64,000 nt of DNA from Duganella sp. BJB480 (GTDB lineage: Bacteria; Pseudomonadota; Gammaproteobacteria; Burkholderiales; Burkholderiaceae_D). Shown here piece after piece: positions 9,510 through 18,013 of this stretch. Position 1 is the first letter of the stretch, and each line of letters opens with the position of its first letter. Where the stretch lies: NCBI GenBank assembly GCA_003416985.1, contig QVIN01000003.1, positions 62,001 to 126,000 of the forward strand, read 5' to 3'. A program made the position numbers and the translations under genes. The notes below the pieces were generated by a model. The model ran no database searches and was not told where the DNA came from. It saw only the letters and a program-made list of their open reading frames with translations.

Positions 9510-10415
9510 TTGAGCATTTCCAGTATGACGGGCTACGCCGTCGCCACCAGTGAAAGTGCGGCGGGAACACTGACTATCGAAATCAAGAGCGTCAACTCGC
9601 GATTTCTAGACCTTCAGTTTCGAATAAACGACGATTTGCGAGCGCTTGAACCCGATTTGCGCTCGGCGATCATGGCGGCCATCACGCGCGGCAAGGTGGA
9701 ATTGCGCCTCAGTTTCGGCCGCAAGGCCGCGACCACCGGCTCGCAGGCGCTGAACCTGCCGCTTTTGACCGAATTACAACGCTTGCAAGCCGAGGTGAGC
9801 GGGCATTTCCCGGCCGCGCCCACCATGTCGGTGGCCGAGCTGCTGCGCTGGCCGGGCGTGATCGAGGAAGCCCAGATCGGCCAGGAATCGCTGCAGGCCG
9901 ACGTCGCCGCGCTGACCGCGCGCACGGTCCAGGCCTTCGTCCACAGCCGCCAGCGCGAAGGCGCGGCGCTGGAAACGATGCTGACTTCGCGCATCGAGGC
10001 CATGGAGGTGATCGTCAAGCGCATCACGCCGCTGATCCCGCAGGTGGTGTCGGCGTTCCAGCAGAAGGCGGTCGAGCGCATGCAGGACGCGCTGGGGCTG
10101 GCCTGCCAGGGCTCCAATTCGGCGCTGTCGCGCCAGGACGCGCTCGAGCGCATCCGCCAGGAGGTGATCCTGTACGGCATCCGCATCGACGTGGCCGAGG
10201 AGCTGGGCCGGCTGTCGGCGCACCTGACCGAGACGCGCCACATCCTGAAAAAAGGCGGCCAGGTCGGCAAGCGGCTGGACTTCATGATGCAGGAGCTCAA
10301 CCGCGAAGCGAACACGCTGGGCGCCAAGGCCTCGGTCAAGGAACTGGCCGACGCCTCGATGGAACTCAAGCTGCTCATCGAGCAGATGCGCGAGCAGGTG
10401 CAGAACCTGGAGTAA
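9510..10415 (+). CDS. yicC: YicC/YloC family endoribonuclease
   Basis: A 301-residue protein of the YicC family, reported to be endoribonucleases involved in RNA turnover. The N-terminal SISSMTGYA and VNSRFLDLQ motifs and the C-terminal GKRLDFMMQELNREANTLGAK are hallmarks. The start is probably TTG at 9510: a GGGGA element lies seven bases upstream and the family normally has several residues before SMTG. An ATG at 9525 would lose them. It is divergent from the kinase gene across 73 bases. Confidence 0.92.
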   Translation: MSISSMTGYAVATSESAAGTLTIEIKSVNSRFLDLQFRINDDLRALEPDLRSAIMAAITRGKVELRLSFGRKAATTGSQALNLPLLTELQRLQAEVSGHFPAAPTMSVAELLRWPGVIEEAQIGQESLQADVAALTARTVQAFVHSRQREGAALETMLTSRIEAMEVIVKRITPLIPQVVSAFQQKAVERMQDALGLACQGSNSALSRQDALERIRQEVILYGIRIDVAEELGRLSAHLTETRHILKKGGQVGKRLDFMMQELNREANTLGAKASVKELADASMELKLLIEQMREQVQNLE

Positions 10416-10425
10416 GCGGTACATC

Positions 10426-10448
10426 AAGGGAGCCGAGGCTCCCTTTTC
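10426..10448 (+). terminator. Rho-independent terminator after yicC
   Basis: AAGGGAGCC (10426-10434) pairs perfectly with GGCTCCCTT (10437-10445) across a two-base loop, followed by a short T tract. Confidence 0.8.
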
Positions 10449-10512
10449 CGTCAGTGCCCAGCTTGCTTGCGACAGTACCACGAAAGGAGTACCTTGGCTC
10501 CAGGAGGGCATC

Positions 10513-10767
10513 ATGACGACTGCGACCTTACCCGGCAAGACAAGCGAGCTATCCTTAGCGCAAGCGCAGAAAAAGGCTGAGCATGAACCGTTCGTCATTT
10601 TCGGCGAGAACGGCCCCTCGCACATCCTGCTAAGTATCGCGGACTATGAACGTCTCATCAGCGGCAAACTCAATATCGTCGAGATGCTGTGGATGCCAGA
10701 CATGGCGGATATCGACTTCGATCCGCAGCGCTCCTCTGAAACCGTGCGTCCAGCCGACTTCTCCTGA
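10513..10767 (+). CDS. Phd/YefM-type antitoxin
   Basis: An 84-residue antitoxin paired with the PIN toxin that follows. The segment EPFVIFGENGPSHILLSIADYERL is a Phd/YefM signature, where an N-terminal domain binds DNA and the C-terminal tail (about 55-84, acidic) binds the toxin. The gene has a strong AGGAGGG site. Its stop shares one base with the next start (TGATG). It lies in a small accessory stretch between yicC and gmk. Confidence 0.78.
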   Translation: MTTATLPGKTSELSLAQAQKKAEHEPFVIFGENGPSHILLSIADYERLISGKLNIVEMLWMPDMADIDFDPQRSSETVRPADFS

Positions 10768-11186
10768 TGTTTATTCTCGATACCAATGTGGTGTCCGAGC
10801 TCAGGAAAGTGGCGCTCGGCAAGGCCAATGGCAATGTCCAGCAGTGGGCTACAAGCGCGGAGCCCAGGGTCCTGTATTTGTCGGCCATAACCATACATGA
10901 ATTGGAAATCGGCGTATTGCAGCTCAAACGTCGCAATGCCACCGGCAGCGATGTTCTGCGCAAATGGCTGGACGGTCACGTACTTAGCTCGTTTTCCGGG
11001 CGCATTCTGCCTGTCGACACTGCGGTCGCCCAGCGCGCAGCAGTGCTACATATTCCCCAGACACGCCCCTGGGCGGATGCGTTCATCGCTGCCACCGCCC
11101 TCGTGCATGACATGGTCGTGGTGACACGCAACGTCGGAGATTACCAGACCACCGGCGTGAGGTTACTGAACCCATGGCTACATTAG
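10767..11186 (+). CDS. PIN-domain toxin (VapC family)
   Basis: A 139-residue PIN ribonuclease. Putative metal ligands are D5 (ILDTNVVSEL), E45 (ITIHELEIG), D104 (PWADAFIAA) and D125 (TRNVGDY). The ending GVRLLNPW is characteristic of one VapC subfamily. It is unrelated at the sequence level to the first pair's toxin beyond the PIN fold, and its antitoxin belongs to a different fold. Its 3' end overlaps the convergent monooxygenase gene by nine bases. Confidence 0.85.
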   Translation: MFILDTNVVSELRKVALGKANGNVQQWATSAEPRVLYLSAITIHELEIGVLQLKRRNATGSDVLRKWLDGHVLSSFSGRILPVDTAVAQRAAVLHIPQTRPWADAFIAATALVHDMVVVTRNVGDYQTTGVRLLNPWLH

Positions 11187-11465
11187 CTGGTTCAGCTTGA
11201 GAACCTGCACGTCCACCAAGCCATCGACGGCCTTGATCAGCTCCAGGAAATGCGGCGTGGTTTCGTGAAGCGCATGCGCCTCGGCGCCGCGCCAGGCTTC
11301 GAGCACGACGAAGCGGCCCGGGTGCTCCAGGTCGAAATGCAGGTCGTAACGAAGGCAGCCGGATTCGGCGCGGCTCGGCGGCACGACGCGCTCCAGCGCG
11401 GCCTTGAGCACGGCCTCGTGGCCCGGCTTGGCGGTCAGGGTGGCGACGACGATCAGTTCTTGCAT
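11178..11465 (-). CDS. ABM-family monooxygenase-like protein
   Basis: A 95-residue single-domain protein of the antibiotic biosynthesis monooxygenase (dimeric ferredoxin-like) superfamily. The signature is IVVATLTAKPGHEAVLKAAL at the N-terminus, then SGCLRYDLHFD and RFVVLEAWRG. Small stand-alone members include quinol monooxygenases such as YgiN, but many have unknown substrates. It converges on the toxin gene with a nine-base overlap. No redox partner is adjacent. Confidence 0.75.
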   Translation of the reverse strand: MQELIVVATLTAKPGHEAVLKAALERVVPPSRAESGCLRYDLHFDLEHPGRFVVLEAWRGAEAHALHETTPHFLELIKAVDGLVDVQVLKLNQLM

Positions 11466-11579
11466 GGGGACTCCTGTGTGTGATGAGAAAATCCAAGCTG
11501 GGGACGATTGAAAAAACGGCAAGTGCATCCGCCAAAAAATCCCGCTATCATCGCCCCATCGACCGGCAAGGAGCGCTGC

Positions 11580-12323
11580 ATGGCACAGATCAGGGTAGGC
11601 ATAGGCGGCTGGGATTTCGCCCCGTGGCGCGAAACGTTTTATCCCAAAGGCACGCCGCAGAAAAAGGCGCTGGAATACGCCAGCCGGCAAGTGACCAGCA
11701 TCGAAATCAACGGCACCTTCTACCGCACAGCCAAGCCCGAGCACTTCGCCTCGTGGGCCGCGCAAACGCCGGACGACTTCGTGTTCTCGGTCAAGGCCAA
11801 CCGCTTCGCCACCAACCGCAAGGTACTGGCCGAGGCCGGCGAATCGATCGAGCGTTTCATCAACAGCGGCCTGGACGAACTGGGCGCCAAGCTCGGCCCC
11901 ATCCTGTGGCAGCTGGCCGCCACCAAGCAGTTCGATCCCGACGACCTGCAAGCGTTCTTCAAGCTGCTGCCGGCCAAGCTGGGCACGCGCAAGCTGCGCC
12001 ACGTGCTCGACGCCCGCCATCCCAGCTTCCTGTGCGACGACTATTACCAGCTGGCGCGCAAGCACAAGATCGCCACCGTCATCACCGACTCGCCCAAGTA
12101 CCCCAACATCGGCGAGGTCACCGGCGAGTTCGTCTACGCGCGCCTGATGGACGCGCGCAGCGACATCGAAACCGGCTACACCAAGCCCGCGCTGAAACAG
12201 TGGGCCGCGCAAGCGCACCAATGGCAGCAAGGCGCCAAGTCCGGCGACGCCTACGTCTACTTCATCAACGGCGCCAAGGAACGCGCGCCCGCCGCCGCGC
12301 TGCAGCTGCTCGCACTGCTGTAA
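11580..12323 (+). CDS. DUF72 (YecE-like) family protein
   Basis: A 247-residue protein of the widespread DUF72 family, which has a TIM-barrel-like fold and no firmly established activity. Recognisable stretches are RVGIGGWDFAPWRETFYP at the N-terminus, SIEINGTFYR, FVFSVKANRF and the C-terminal VYFINGAKERAPAAAL. The ATG at 11580 has AAGGAG upstream; the open frame extends further but without family features. It is transcribed towards gmk but probably has its own promoter. Confidence 0.8.
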   Translation: MAQIRVGIGGWDFAPWRETFYPKGTPQKKALEYASRQVTSIEINGTFYRTAKPEHFASWAAQTPDDFVFSVKANRFATNRKVLAEAGESIERFINSGLDELGAKLGPILWQLAATKQFDPDDLQAFFKLLPAKLGTRKLRHVLDARHPSFLCDDYYQLARKHKIATVITDSPKYPNIGEVTGEFVYARLMDARSDIETGYTKPALKQWAAQAHQWQQGAKSGDAYVYFINGAKERAPAAALQLLALL

Positions 12324-12324
12324 A

Positions 12325-12354
12325 TTGGATGTGAATGCTTGCTCTTGGTAAAAT
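12325..12354 (+). promoter_or_regulatory. Candidate sigma-70 promoter of gmk-rpoZ-spoT
   Basis: TTGGAT (12325-12330) and TAAAAT (12349-12354) are separated by 18 bases, just after the DUF72 stop and 52 bases before the gmk start. This is motif evidence only. Confidence 0.4.
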
Positions 12355-12406
12355 ACGTCTTTGGGCGACGACGTTGCGCGCCCGCTGACGTTTTCGAAAG
12401 AGAGAC

Positions 12407-13045
12407 ATGAGCTCAACCAACTCATTCGCAGGCAGCCTGTTCATGGTCGTCGCGCCCTCGGGCGCCGGCAAGTCCACGCTGGTCAACGCGCTGCTGGCGC
12501 AGGAACCGACCATCAAGCTGTCGATTTCCACCACCACCCGCGCGCCGCGTCCGGGCGAGACCCACGGCAAGGAATACTACTTCACCACCGCCGAGGATTT
12601 CGTCCAGCGCGCCGACGCCGGCGAGTTCCTGGAGTGGGCCGAAGTGCACGGCAATTACTACGGCACCTCGCGCATCATGGTCGAACAACAGATGAAGACC
12701 GGCACAGACATCCTGCTGGAAATCGACTGGCAGGGCGCGCGCCAGGTGAAGAAGCAATTCCCGCAGGCGGCCGGCATTTTCATCCTGCCGCCGTCGATCG
12801 ACGCGCTCGAGGAACGCCTGAAGAAACGCGCCACCGACGCACCGCATGTGATCACGCGCCGGCTGCTGGCGGCGGGCGGCGAAATCGCCCACGCTCCCGA
12901 GTTCGAGTATGCTATCATCAACGAAGAATTTGCAGTCGCCCTGTCGGAACTGACGGCGATTGTCAGAGCGGCCCGTTGCCGGTTTGCGCAACAAGCGGCG
13001 CGCAACGCCTCGCTATTTGCCCAACTGGGTATCCACGCTGAATAA
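12407..13045 (+). CDS. gmk: Guanylate kinase
   Basis: This enzyme phosphorylates GMP to GDP with ATP, feeding the GTP and ppGpp pools. It has 212 residues with the P-loop PSGAGKST (17-24) and the GMP-binding segment [11 protein letters not shown]. The adenylate-kinase-like lid region and [10 protein letters not shown] are also intact. It is the first gene of gmk-rpoZ-spoT, a conserved arrangement in which a GTP-making enzyme, an RNA polymerase subunit and a ppGpp enzyme are co-transcribed. Confidence 0.96.
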   Translation: MSSTNSFAGSLFMVVAPSGAGKSTLVNALLAQEPTIKLSISTTTRAPRPGETHGKEYYFTTAEDFVQRADAGEFLEWAEVHGNYYGTSRIMVEQQMKTGTDILLEIDWQGARQVKKQFPQAAGIFILPPSIDALEERLKKRATDAPHVITRRLLAAGGEIAHAPEFEYAIINEEFAVALSELTAIVRAARCRFAQQAARNASLFAQLGIHAE

Positions 13046-13069
13046 ATACACAAGATTTTAGGAGTTAAG

Positions 13070-13273
13070 ATGGCCCGCATTACTATTGAAGATTGTTTGA
13101 AAACTATCCCTAACCGTTTCCAGCTGACCCTGGCCGCGACCTATCGCGCCCGTCAACTGCTGCAAGGCCACACCCCCAAGGTCGAAGCCAAGGACAAGCC
13201 GACCGTCGTCGCGCTGCGCGAAATCGCCGCCGGCAAAGTCGGTCTGGAAATGTTGAAAAAGGTCCCAATGTAA
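13070..13273 (+). CDS. rpoZ: RNA polymerase omega subunit
   Basis: A 67-residue omega subunit, which helps RNA polymerase assembly and forms part of one ppGpp-binding site. The N-terminus [10 protein letters not shown]...[16 protein letters not shown] is the family signature. It lies 24 bases after gmk with an AGGAG site, and about 100 bases before spoT, fitting the standard operon. Confidence 0.96.
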   Translation: MARITIEDCLKTIPNRFQLTLAATYRARQLLQGHTPKVEAKDKPTVVALREIAAGKVGLEMLKKVPM

Positions 13274-13370
13274 GTTGGGCCCGGCGTTCCCGAACAATGT
13301 GAATGGTGCGGTTTAGCAGTAGTATGGGATATCCTTATCCCACATTCTCATCGAGACGGAACGCGAACGT

Positions 13371-15701
13371 ATGAATCTGATCCCTGCCGATCCGACATTG
13401 AGTGGCATGCCCGCCAGGGCGAACCAGCCGGCCCCTGCGCCGGCTGCGGCCACGTCAGGAGCCGACGCAGGGGATAGCACCGCCACCCTCGCCTCATCCG
13501 CACCAGCTCCCATCCCGCCTGTGATTTCTTCGTCGCCCCTGGCCACGCCCACCCTGACCGCCGGCGTCGCCTCCGTCACGCATCTGACCGAAAAACTGGC
13601 CGAGTACATGAACGCCGCCGACCTGAAAAAGGTCAAGGAAGCCTACCGCTTCTCGGATGAAATGCACCTGGGCCAGGTGCGCAAGTCGGGCGAGCCCTAC
13701 ATCTCGCATCCGATCGCCGTGGCCGAGATCTGCGCCGACTGGAAGCTCGACGCCCAGGCCATCATGGCGGCGCTGCTACACGACGTGATGGAGGACCAGG
13801 ACGTCAAGAAGGAAGAGCTGATCGAGCGCTTCGGCGCGCCGGTGGCCAACCTGGTCGACGGCCTGTCCAAGCTGGAGAAGATCGAGTTCCAGAGCCAGAT
13901 CGAGGCGCAGGCCGAGAACTTCCGCAAGATGCTGCTGGCGATGGCGTCGGACGTGCGCGTCATCCTGATCAAGCTGGCCGACCGCCTGCACAACATGCGC
14001 ACGATGGAGGTGATGGCGCCGGCCAAGAAGGCGCGCATCTCCAGCGAGACCATGGAAGTGTACGTGCCGATCGCGCACCGCCTCGGCCTGAACAACATCT
14101 ACCGCGAGCTGCAGGACCTGTCGTTCTCGCACCTGTACCCGCTGCGCTACCGCACGCTGGCCAAGGCCGTGAAGGCGGCGCGCGGCAACCGGCGCGAGGT
14201 GGTCAAGAAGATCCTCGAATCGGTCAAGAGCACGCTGGCCATGGCCAACATCGAGGCCGAGGTCTACGGCCGCGAGAAGACGCTGTACGGTATCTATAAA
14301 AAAATGCGCAGCAAGCACCTGTCGTTCTCGCAGGTGCTCGACGTGTACGGCTTCCGCGTGGTGGTCGACAGCTTCCCCAACTGCTACGTGGCGCTGGGCA
14401 CGCTGCACTCGCTGTACAAGCCGATGCCGGGCAAGTTCAAGGACTATATCGCGATCCGCAAGCTCAACGGCTACCAGTCGCTGCACACCACGCTGATCGG
14501 CCCGTACGGCACGCCGGTGGAGTTCCAGATCCGCACCCAGGAGATGCACCGCACCGCCGAATCGGGCGTGGCCGCGCACTGGCTGTACAAGAACGGCGAC
14601 GCCAACATGTCGGACATGCAGCAGCGCACCCACGCGTGGCTGCAGTCGCTGCTCGACATCCAGCAGCAGACCGGCGACTCGGCCGAGTTCCTCGAACACG
14701 TCAAGGTCGACCTGTTCCCCGATTCGGTGTACGTGTTCACGCCCAAGTCCAAGATCATCGCGCTGCCGCGCGGCGCCACGCCGATCGACTTCGCGTACTC
14801 GATCCACACCGGCATCGGCGACCACACGGTATCGGTCAACATCAACAACGAGCCGGCCTCGCTGCGCACCGAGCTGCGCAACGGCGACATCGTCGAGATC
14901 GTCACCGACGCCAACTCGCGGCCGAGTCCGACGTGGCTGTCGTTCGTCCGCACCGGCAAGGCGCGCTCGGCGATCCGCCACCACCTGCGCACCATCAACC
15001 TGCCGGAATCGATCACCCTGGGTGAGCAGCTGCTGTCGCACGCGCTGACCTCGCTGGGCATCAACCCGGAGCTGGAAGAGCATCTGGTGGAGCGGCTGCT
15101 GAACGAATCGAGCGCCAAGTCGCTGGACGAGCTGTATGCCGACATCGGCATCGGCAAGCGCATGGCGGCGCTGGTGGCGCGCCACATCTTCGGCCTGCGC
15201 GGCGGCGAATCGGCCAGCGCGCCGGTCGACCACAACAGCGCGGCCGAGCTCGATCCGGTGACCATCTGCGGCAGCGAGGGCGTGTCGGTGCAGCTGGCGC
15301 CGTGCTGCTTGCCGATCCCGGGCGACTCCATCATCGGCCAGCTGCGGCGCGACCAGGGCTTGCTGGTGCATACCGGCGACTGCACGCTGGCCAAGCGGCA
15401 GAAGATCAAAGAGCCGGACCGCTGGATCGCGGTCAAGTGGGGCACGGAACTGAACCGCCGTTTCGACAGCCGCATCAAGCTGCTGATCAACAACGAGAAG
15501 GGGATATTGGCGCGCGTGGCGGCCGAGATCGGCGAGTCGGACGCCAATATCACGTACGTGGGCATGGACGAGGACAAGGAACACGTGCTGCACCAACTGC
15601 GCTTCACGATCCAGGTGAAGGACCGCGTGCACCTGGCGGGCCTGCTGCGCAACGTGCGCCGCGTGGCCGGCGTCAACCGCATCCTGCGCGAGCGCAGCTA
15701 A
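13371..15701 (+). CDS. spoT: Bifunctional (p)ppGpp synthetase/hydrolase SpoT
   Basis: A 776-residue long RelA/SpoT protein controlling the stringent response. Domains in order are a low-complexity N-terminal extension (about 1-65), the HD hydrolase domain with intact HDVMED near residue 137, the synthetase domain (YGFRVVVDSF, LNGYQSLHTTL), TGS (VYVFTPKSKIIALPRGATP), and a C-terminal ACT domain (NEKGILARVAAEIG). The intact HD motif and the rpoZ-linked position argue for SpoT rather than RelA. The exact start is uncertain, because no good ribosome binding site precedes the ATG at 13371. Confidence 0.93.
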   Translation: MNLIPADPTLSGMPARANQPAPAPAAATSGADAGDSTATLASSAPAPIPPVISSSPLATPTLTAGVASVTHLTEKLAEYMNAADLKKVKEAYRFSDEMHLGQVRKSGEPYISHPIAVAEICADWKLDAQAIMAALLHDVMEDQDVKKEELIERFGAPVANLVDGLSKLEKIEFQSQIEAQAENFRKMLLAMASDVRVILIKLADRLHNMRTMEVMAPAKKARISSETMEVYVPIAHRLGLNNIYRELQDLSFSHLYPLRYRTLAKAVKAARGNRREVVKKILESVKSTLAMANIEAEVYGREKTLYGIYKKMRSKHLSFSQVLDVYGFRVVVDSFPNCYVALGTLHSLYKPMPGKFKDYIAIRKLNGYQSLHTTLIGPYGTPVEFQIRTQEMHRTAESGVAAHWLYKNGDANMSDMQQRTHAWLQSLLDIQQQTGDSAEFLEHVKVDLFPDSVYVFTPKSKIIALPRGATPIDFAYSIHTGIGDHTVSVNINNEPASLRTELRNGDIVEIVTDANSRPSPTWLSFVRTGKARSAIRHHLRTINLPESITLGEQLLSHALTSLGINPELEEHLVERLLNESSAKSLDELYADIGIGKRMAALVARHIFGLRGGESASAPVDHNSAAELDPVTICGSEGVSVQLAPCCLPIPGDSIIGQLRRDQGLLVHTGDCTLAKRQKIKEPDRWIAVKWGTELNRRFDSRIKLLINNEKGILARVAAEIGESDANITYVGMDEDKEHVLHQLRFTIQVKDRVHLAGLLRNVRRVAGVNRILRERS

Positions 15702-15721
15702 GCCGCGTCGCGCAGCACAAC

Positions 15722-15748
15722 AAGGGCAGGCATCGCGCCTGCCCTTTT
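15722..15748 (+). terminator. Rho-independent terminator after spoT
   Basis: AAGGGCAGGC (15722-15731) pairs with GCCTGCCCTT (15737-15746) across a five-base loop, followed by T residues. It lies 11 bases before the perfect palindrome. Confidence 0.85.
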
Positions 15749-15758
15749 GCGTTTACCC

Positions 15759-15850
15759 AATTGGGGTCAAGTCTGACATTCGGACACGAGCTGTGCCGTA
15801 GCGGCCGCTACGGCACAGCTCGTGTCCGAATGTCAGACTTGACCCCAATT
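15759..15850. repeat. Perfect 92-bp palindrome (dispersed repeat family)
   Basis: Two 46-base arms (15759-15804 and 15805-15850) are exact reverse complements with no spacer; the centre is GCGGCCGC. The outer roughly 30 bases of each arm share the core GGGGTCAAGTCTGACATT with the other copies in the window, while the inner bases differ between copies. It lies between the convergent spoT and minus-strand binding-protein genes. Confidence 0.95.
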
Positions 15851-15864
15851 TGCTTGATTCCAAT

Positions 15865-16713
15865 TTATTTGTACGGATCGTACCAATAGGCCTTGTTGGC
15901 CAGCGGCGTCTGCGGGGATAGCAGCGGATTGTCCAGCCGGAACAGGCGGCGCTTGCGCAGCGCCGCTTTTTCAATCAGGCCGTCATAGAATTCGTGGAAG
16001 ATCTGGTCGAAACGGCCGTCGGCGATCAGCAGTTGCAGCCCGTACTCCAGCCTTCGCGCCAGCCTCGGCTGTCCACCGATGAAGAAGTAGCGTGGCAGCG
16101 GCATATAGATCACCAGGCTGCGCTCCACCGCCAGTTGCGGAAATGCCGGCGCGTATTCCTCGCGCTCGTACAGCGCCTCGTCGATCGCGCGCGGGAAATG
16201 CTGGAACCGGTGCGCCGCCAGCATCCGGTGCAGCCCCGCCGTCGTCGCGCCGCCAACCACGTCGAAACCAGCCTGCGCAAACACCGCCGTCGAACTCCAC
16301 TGCCGCCCCGCGCCCAGGCTCATCGCCTTCAGCTGCGCCAGGGTGCGCGCCTTTGAAAACGCCTCCTGCTCGCGGCCGTCGATCAGCGAGATGCGATAGC
16401 CCGACAATCCCTTGTCCACCGGGATACGCACCGGGATCAGCTCGCGCTCCCACTCGGTCGACGTCACCTGCGCGCTCAGGTTGACGGCCTGCCCTTTCCG
16501 CATCTCCACCATCAGCCGGTCGCGCTGCACGCGCAACGTCGAGATCTTCACCTCATACTCGCCGTACTTGGGACGCGAGGCCTCCAGCGCCGCCGTCAAC
16601 AGGCGCAGGACGTGGCTGTTGTTGAACTCTGTCTTGCTGGAATTCAGGTCGATGATGTAACGATCCAGCGCCAGCGCCGGATCCTGCCAGCCCGCCAGCG
16701 CCAGCAGGCACAA
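15865..16713 (-). CDS. Periplasmic substrate-binding-like protein, function unknown
   Basis: About 282 residues resembling solute-binding proteins of the bacterial family 3 type used as stand-alone sensors. It has a hydrophobic N-terminus ending in ALALD, which looks like a signal cleavage site, followed by mixed alpha/beta sequence. I do not recognise specific ligand residues. The start is doubtful: the TTG at 16713 leaves no basic n-region, whereas the in-frame upstream codons encode RRLAWAG before the hydrophobic stretch. A non-standard or further upstream start overlapping the end of greB may be real. It sits just downstream of greB on the same strand. Confidence 0.55.
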   Translation of the reverse strand: MCLLALAGWQDPALALDRYIIDLNSSKTEFNNSHVLRLLTAALEASRPKYGEYEVKISTLRVQRDRLMVEMRKGQAVNLSAQVTSTEWERELIPVRIPVDKGLSGYRISLIDGREQEAFSKARTLAQLKAMSLGAGRQWSSTAVFAQAGFDVVGGATTAGLHRMLAAHRFQHFPRAIDEALYEREEYAPAFPQLAVERSLVIYMPLPRYFFIGGQPRLARRLEYGLQLLIADGRFDQIFHEFYDGLIEKAALRKRRLFRLDNPLLSPQTPLANKAYWYDPYK

Positions 16714-16738
16714 TCCTGCCCAGGCCAGCCGGCGGGCT

Positions 16739-17305
16739 TTAGTCGGCAGCCGGGGCCGGATAGCTCACCTCAAGAATCTCCAGCTCCTCCACGCCGTGCG
16801 GCGCCTGGAAGGTGATGACGTCCCCCTCGCGCGCCTTGGTCAGCGCGCGCGCCACCGGCGCCACCCAGCTGATCTTGCCGTTCAGCGGGTCGAGCTCGTC
16901 GATGCCGACGATGGTGATGGTGCGCGTCTCATCGTGCTGGTTGCAATAGGTGACGGTGGCGCCGAAGAACACCTGGTCGCTGCCATGGTGCACGCTGGGG
17001 TCGACAATGGCGGCCGAATCCATGCGCTTGGTCAGAAAGCGGATGCGGCGGTCGATCTCGCGCAGCCGCCGCTTGCCGTAAATGTAGTCGCCGTTTTCCG
17101 AGCGGTCGCCGTTGGACGCGGCCCAGTGCACGATGCGCACCACCTCCGGCCGGTCGACGTCGATCAGCTGCAACAGCTCGTCCTTGATGCGCTGGTAGCC
17201 TTCCGGCCGGATGTAATTCTTCGACCCGGCCGGAATCGCCAGCGCCAGCGCGGCGGCTTCCTCGTCGTCGTCCTGGTCCGACTCTTTGACAAATGCTTTG
17301 TTCAT
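16739..17305 (-). CDS. greB: Transcription elongation factor GreB
   Basis: A 188-residue Gre factor that rescues backtracked RNA polymerase by stimulating transcript cleavage. The N-terminal coiled coil includes NGDRSENGDYIYGKRRLREID, whose acidic tip residues enter the polymerase secondary channel, and the C-terminal FKBP-like domain carries GATVTYCNQHDETRTITIVG. The motif NGDYIYGKRRLREIDRR favours GreB over GreA. An N-terminal acidic extension of about 25 residues (DQDDDEEAAALA) is somewhat longer than usual. Confidence 0.9.
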   Translation of the reverse strand: MNKAFVKESDQDDDEEAAALALAIPAGSKNYIRPEGYQRIKDELLQLIDVDRPEVVRIVHWAASNGDRSENGDYIYGKRRLREIDRRIRFLTKRMDSAAIVDPSVHHGSDQVFFGATVTYCNQHDETRTITIVGIDELDPLNGKISWVAPVARALTKAREGDVITFQAPHGVEELEILEVSYPAPAAD

Positions 17306-17420
17306 GCGGACTATTGTAACGGCTTCGTGCGGCGCCGGGGCTGTTGTGTACGTTCGGTGTTTTTCCCCGCGCCGGCGGTGCTTTCACGTATCATGATAGC
17401 GATAGAACAATGCTTCAACG

Positions 17421-17990
17421 ATGAAACCCTTCCACCGCTTCTGCCGCTCGCTGTTCGCCCCGCTGGTCTACCTGGCGGCCCTGCTGCTGTTGCTGGAGGA
17501 CTGGCTGTGGGACGTCGGCATGCGCGTGCTGCGCCGGCTGTCGGCCTGGCCGCCGCTGCACCGGCTGGAGGCGTGGATCTGCACGCTCAGCCCCTACGCC
17601 GCGCTGGCGCTGTTCGTGCTGCCGGCGCTGCTGCTGTTCCCGGTCAAGCTGCTGGCGCTGTGGGCGATGACGCACGGCCACGCCATGCTGGGCCTGCTCG
17701 TCATCGTGCTGGCCAAGCTGGGCGGCGCGGCGGCGGTGGCGCGCATCTTCCTGCTGACGCGGCCGGTGCTGATGACCATCGTCTGGTTCGCCCGGCTGCT
17801 GCACTGGTTCCTGGCGCTCAAGGAACGCTGGATCGAACGGCTGCGCGCCACCCACGCCTGGCGCCGCGTCAGCGCGCTGGCCAAGGCCTGGCGCCACTGG
17901 CGCCAGCACGCCGCGCCGTCGCCGCGCGGCTGGATCGCGCGCTTCCGCCGCCTGCTGCGGCGCTTCCGCGCGCGCTGGCGGCCCCGTTAA
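17421..17990 (+). CDS. Small membrane protein of unknown function
   Basis: A 189-residue protein with about three hydrophobic segments: LFAPLVYLAALLLLL near residues 11-25, YAALALFVLPALLLFPVKLL near 59-78, and MLGLLVIVLAKLGGAAAVA near 89-107. A very basic, Arg/Trp-rich C-terminal tail follows (about 135-189). I do not recognise a characterised family. It stands alone 23 bases upstream of a sensor kinase gene and could be co-transcribed with it, but nothing in the sequence ties their functions. Confidence 0.65.
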   Translation: MKPFHRFCRSLFAPLVYLAALLLLLEDWLWDVGMRVLRRLSAWPPLHRLEAWICTLSPYAALALFVLPALLLFPVKLLALWAMTHGHAMLGLLVIVLAKLGGAAAVARIFLLTRPVLMTIVWFARLLHWFLALKERWIERLRATHAWRRVSALAKAWRHWRQHAAPSPRGWIARFRRLLRRFRARWRPR

Positions 17991-18013
17991 TCCATATTAT
18001 TTATACTATTACC

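Noticed and set aside
15759-15850. Palindrome as an insertion sequence or integron attC site
   Set aside because: No transposase or integrase gene accompanies any copy in the window, and the core does not have attC-type R boxes. A REP-like element is more likely, though unproven.
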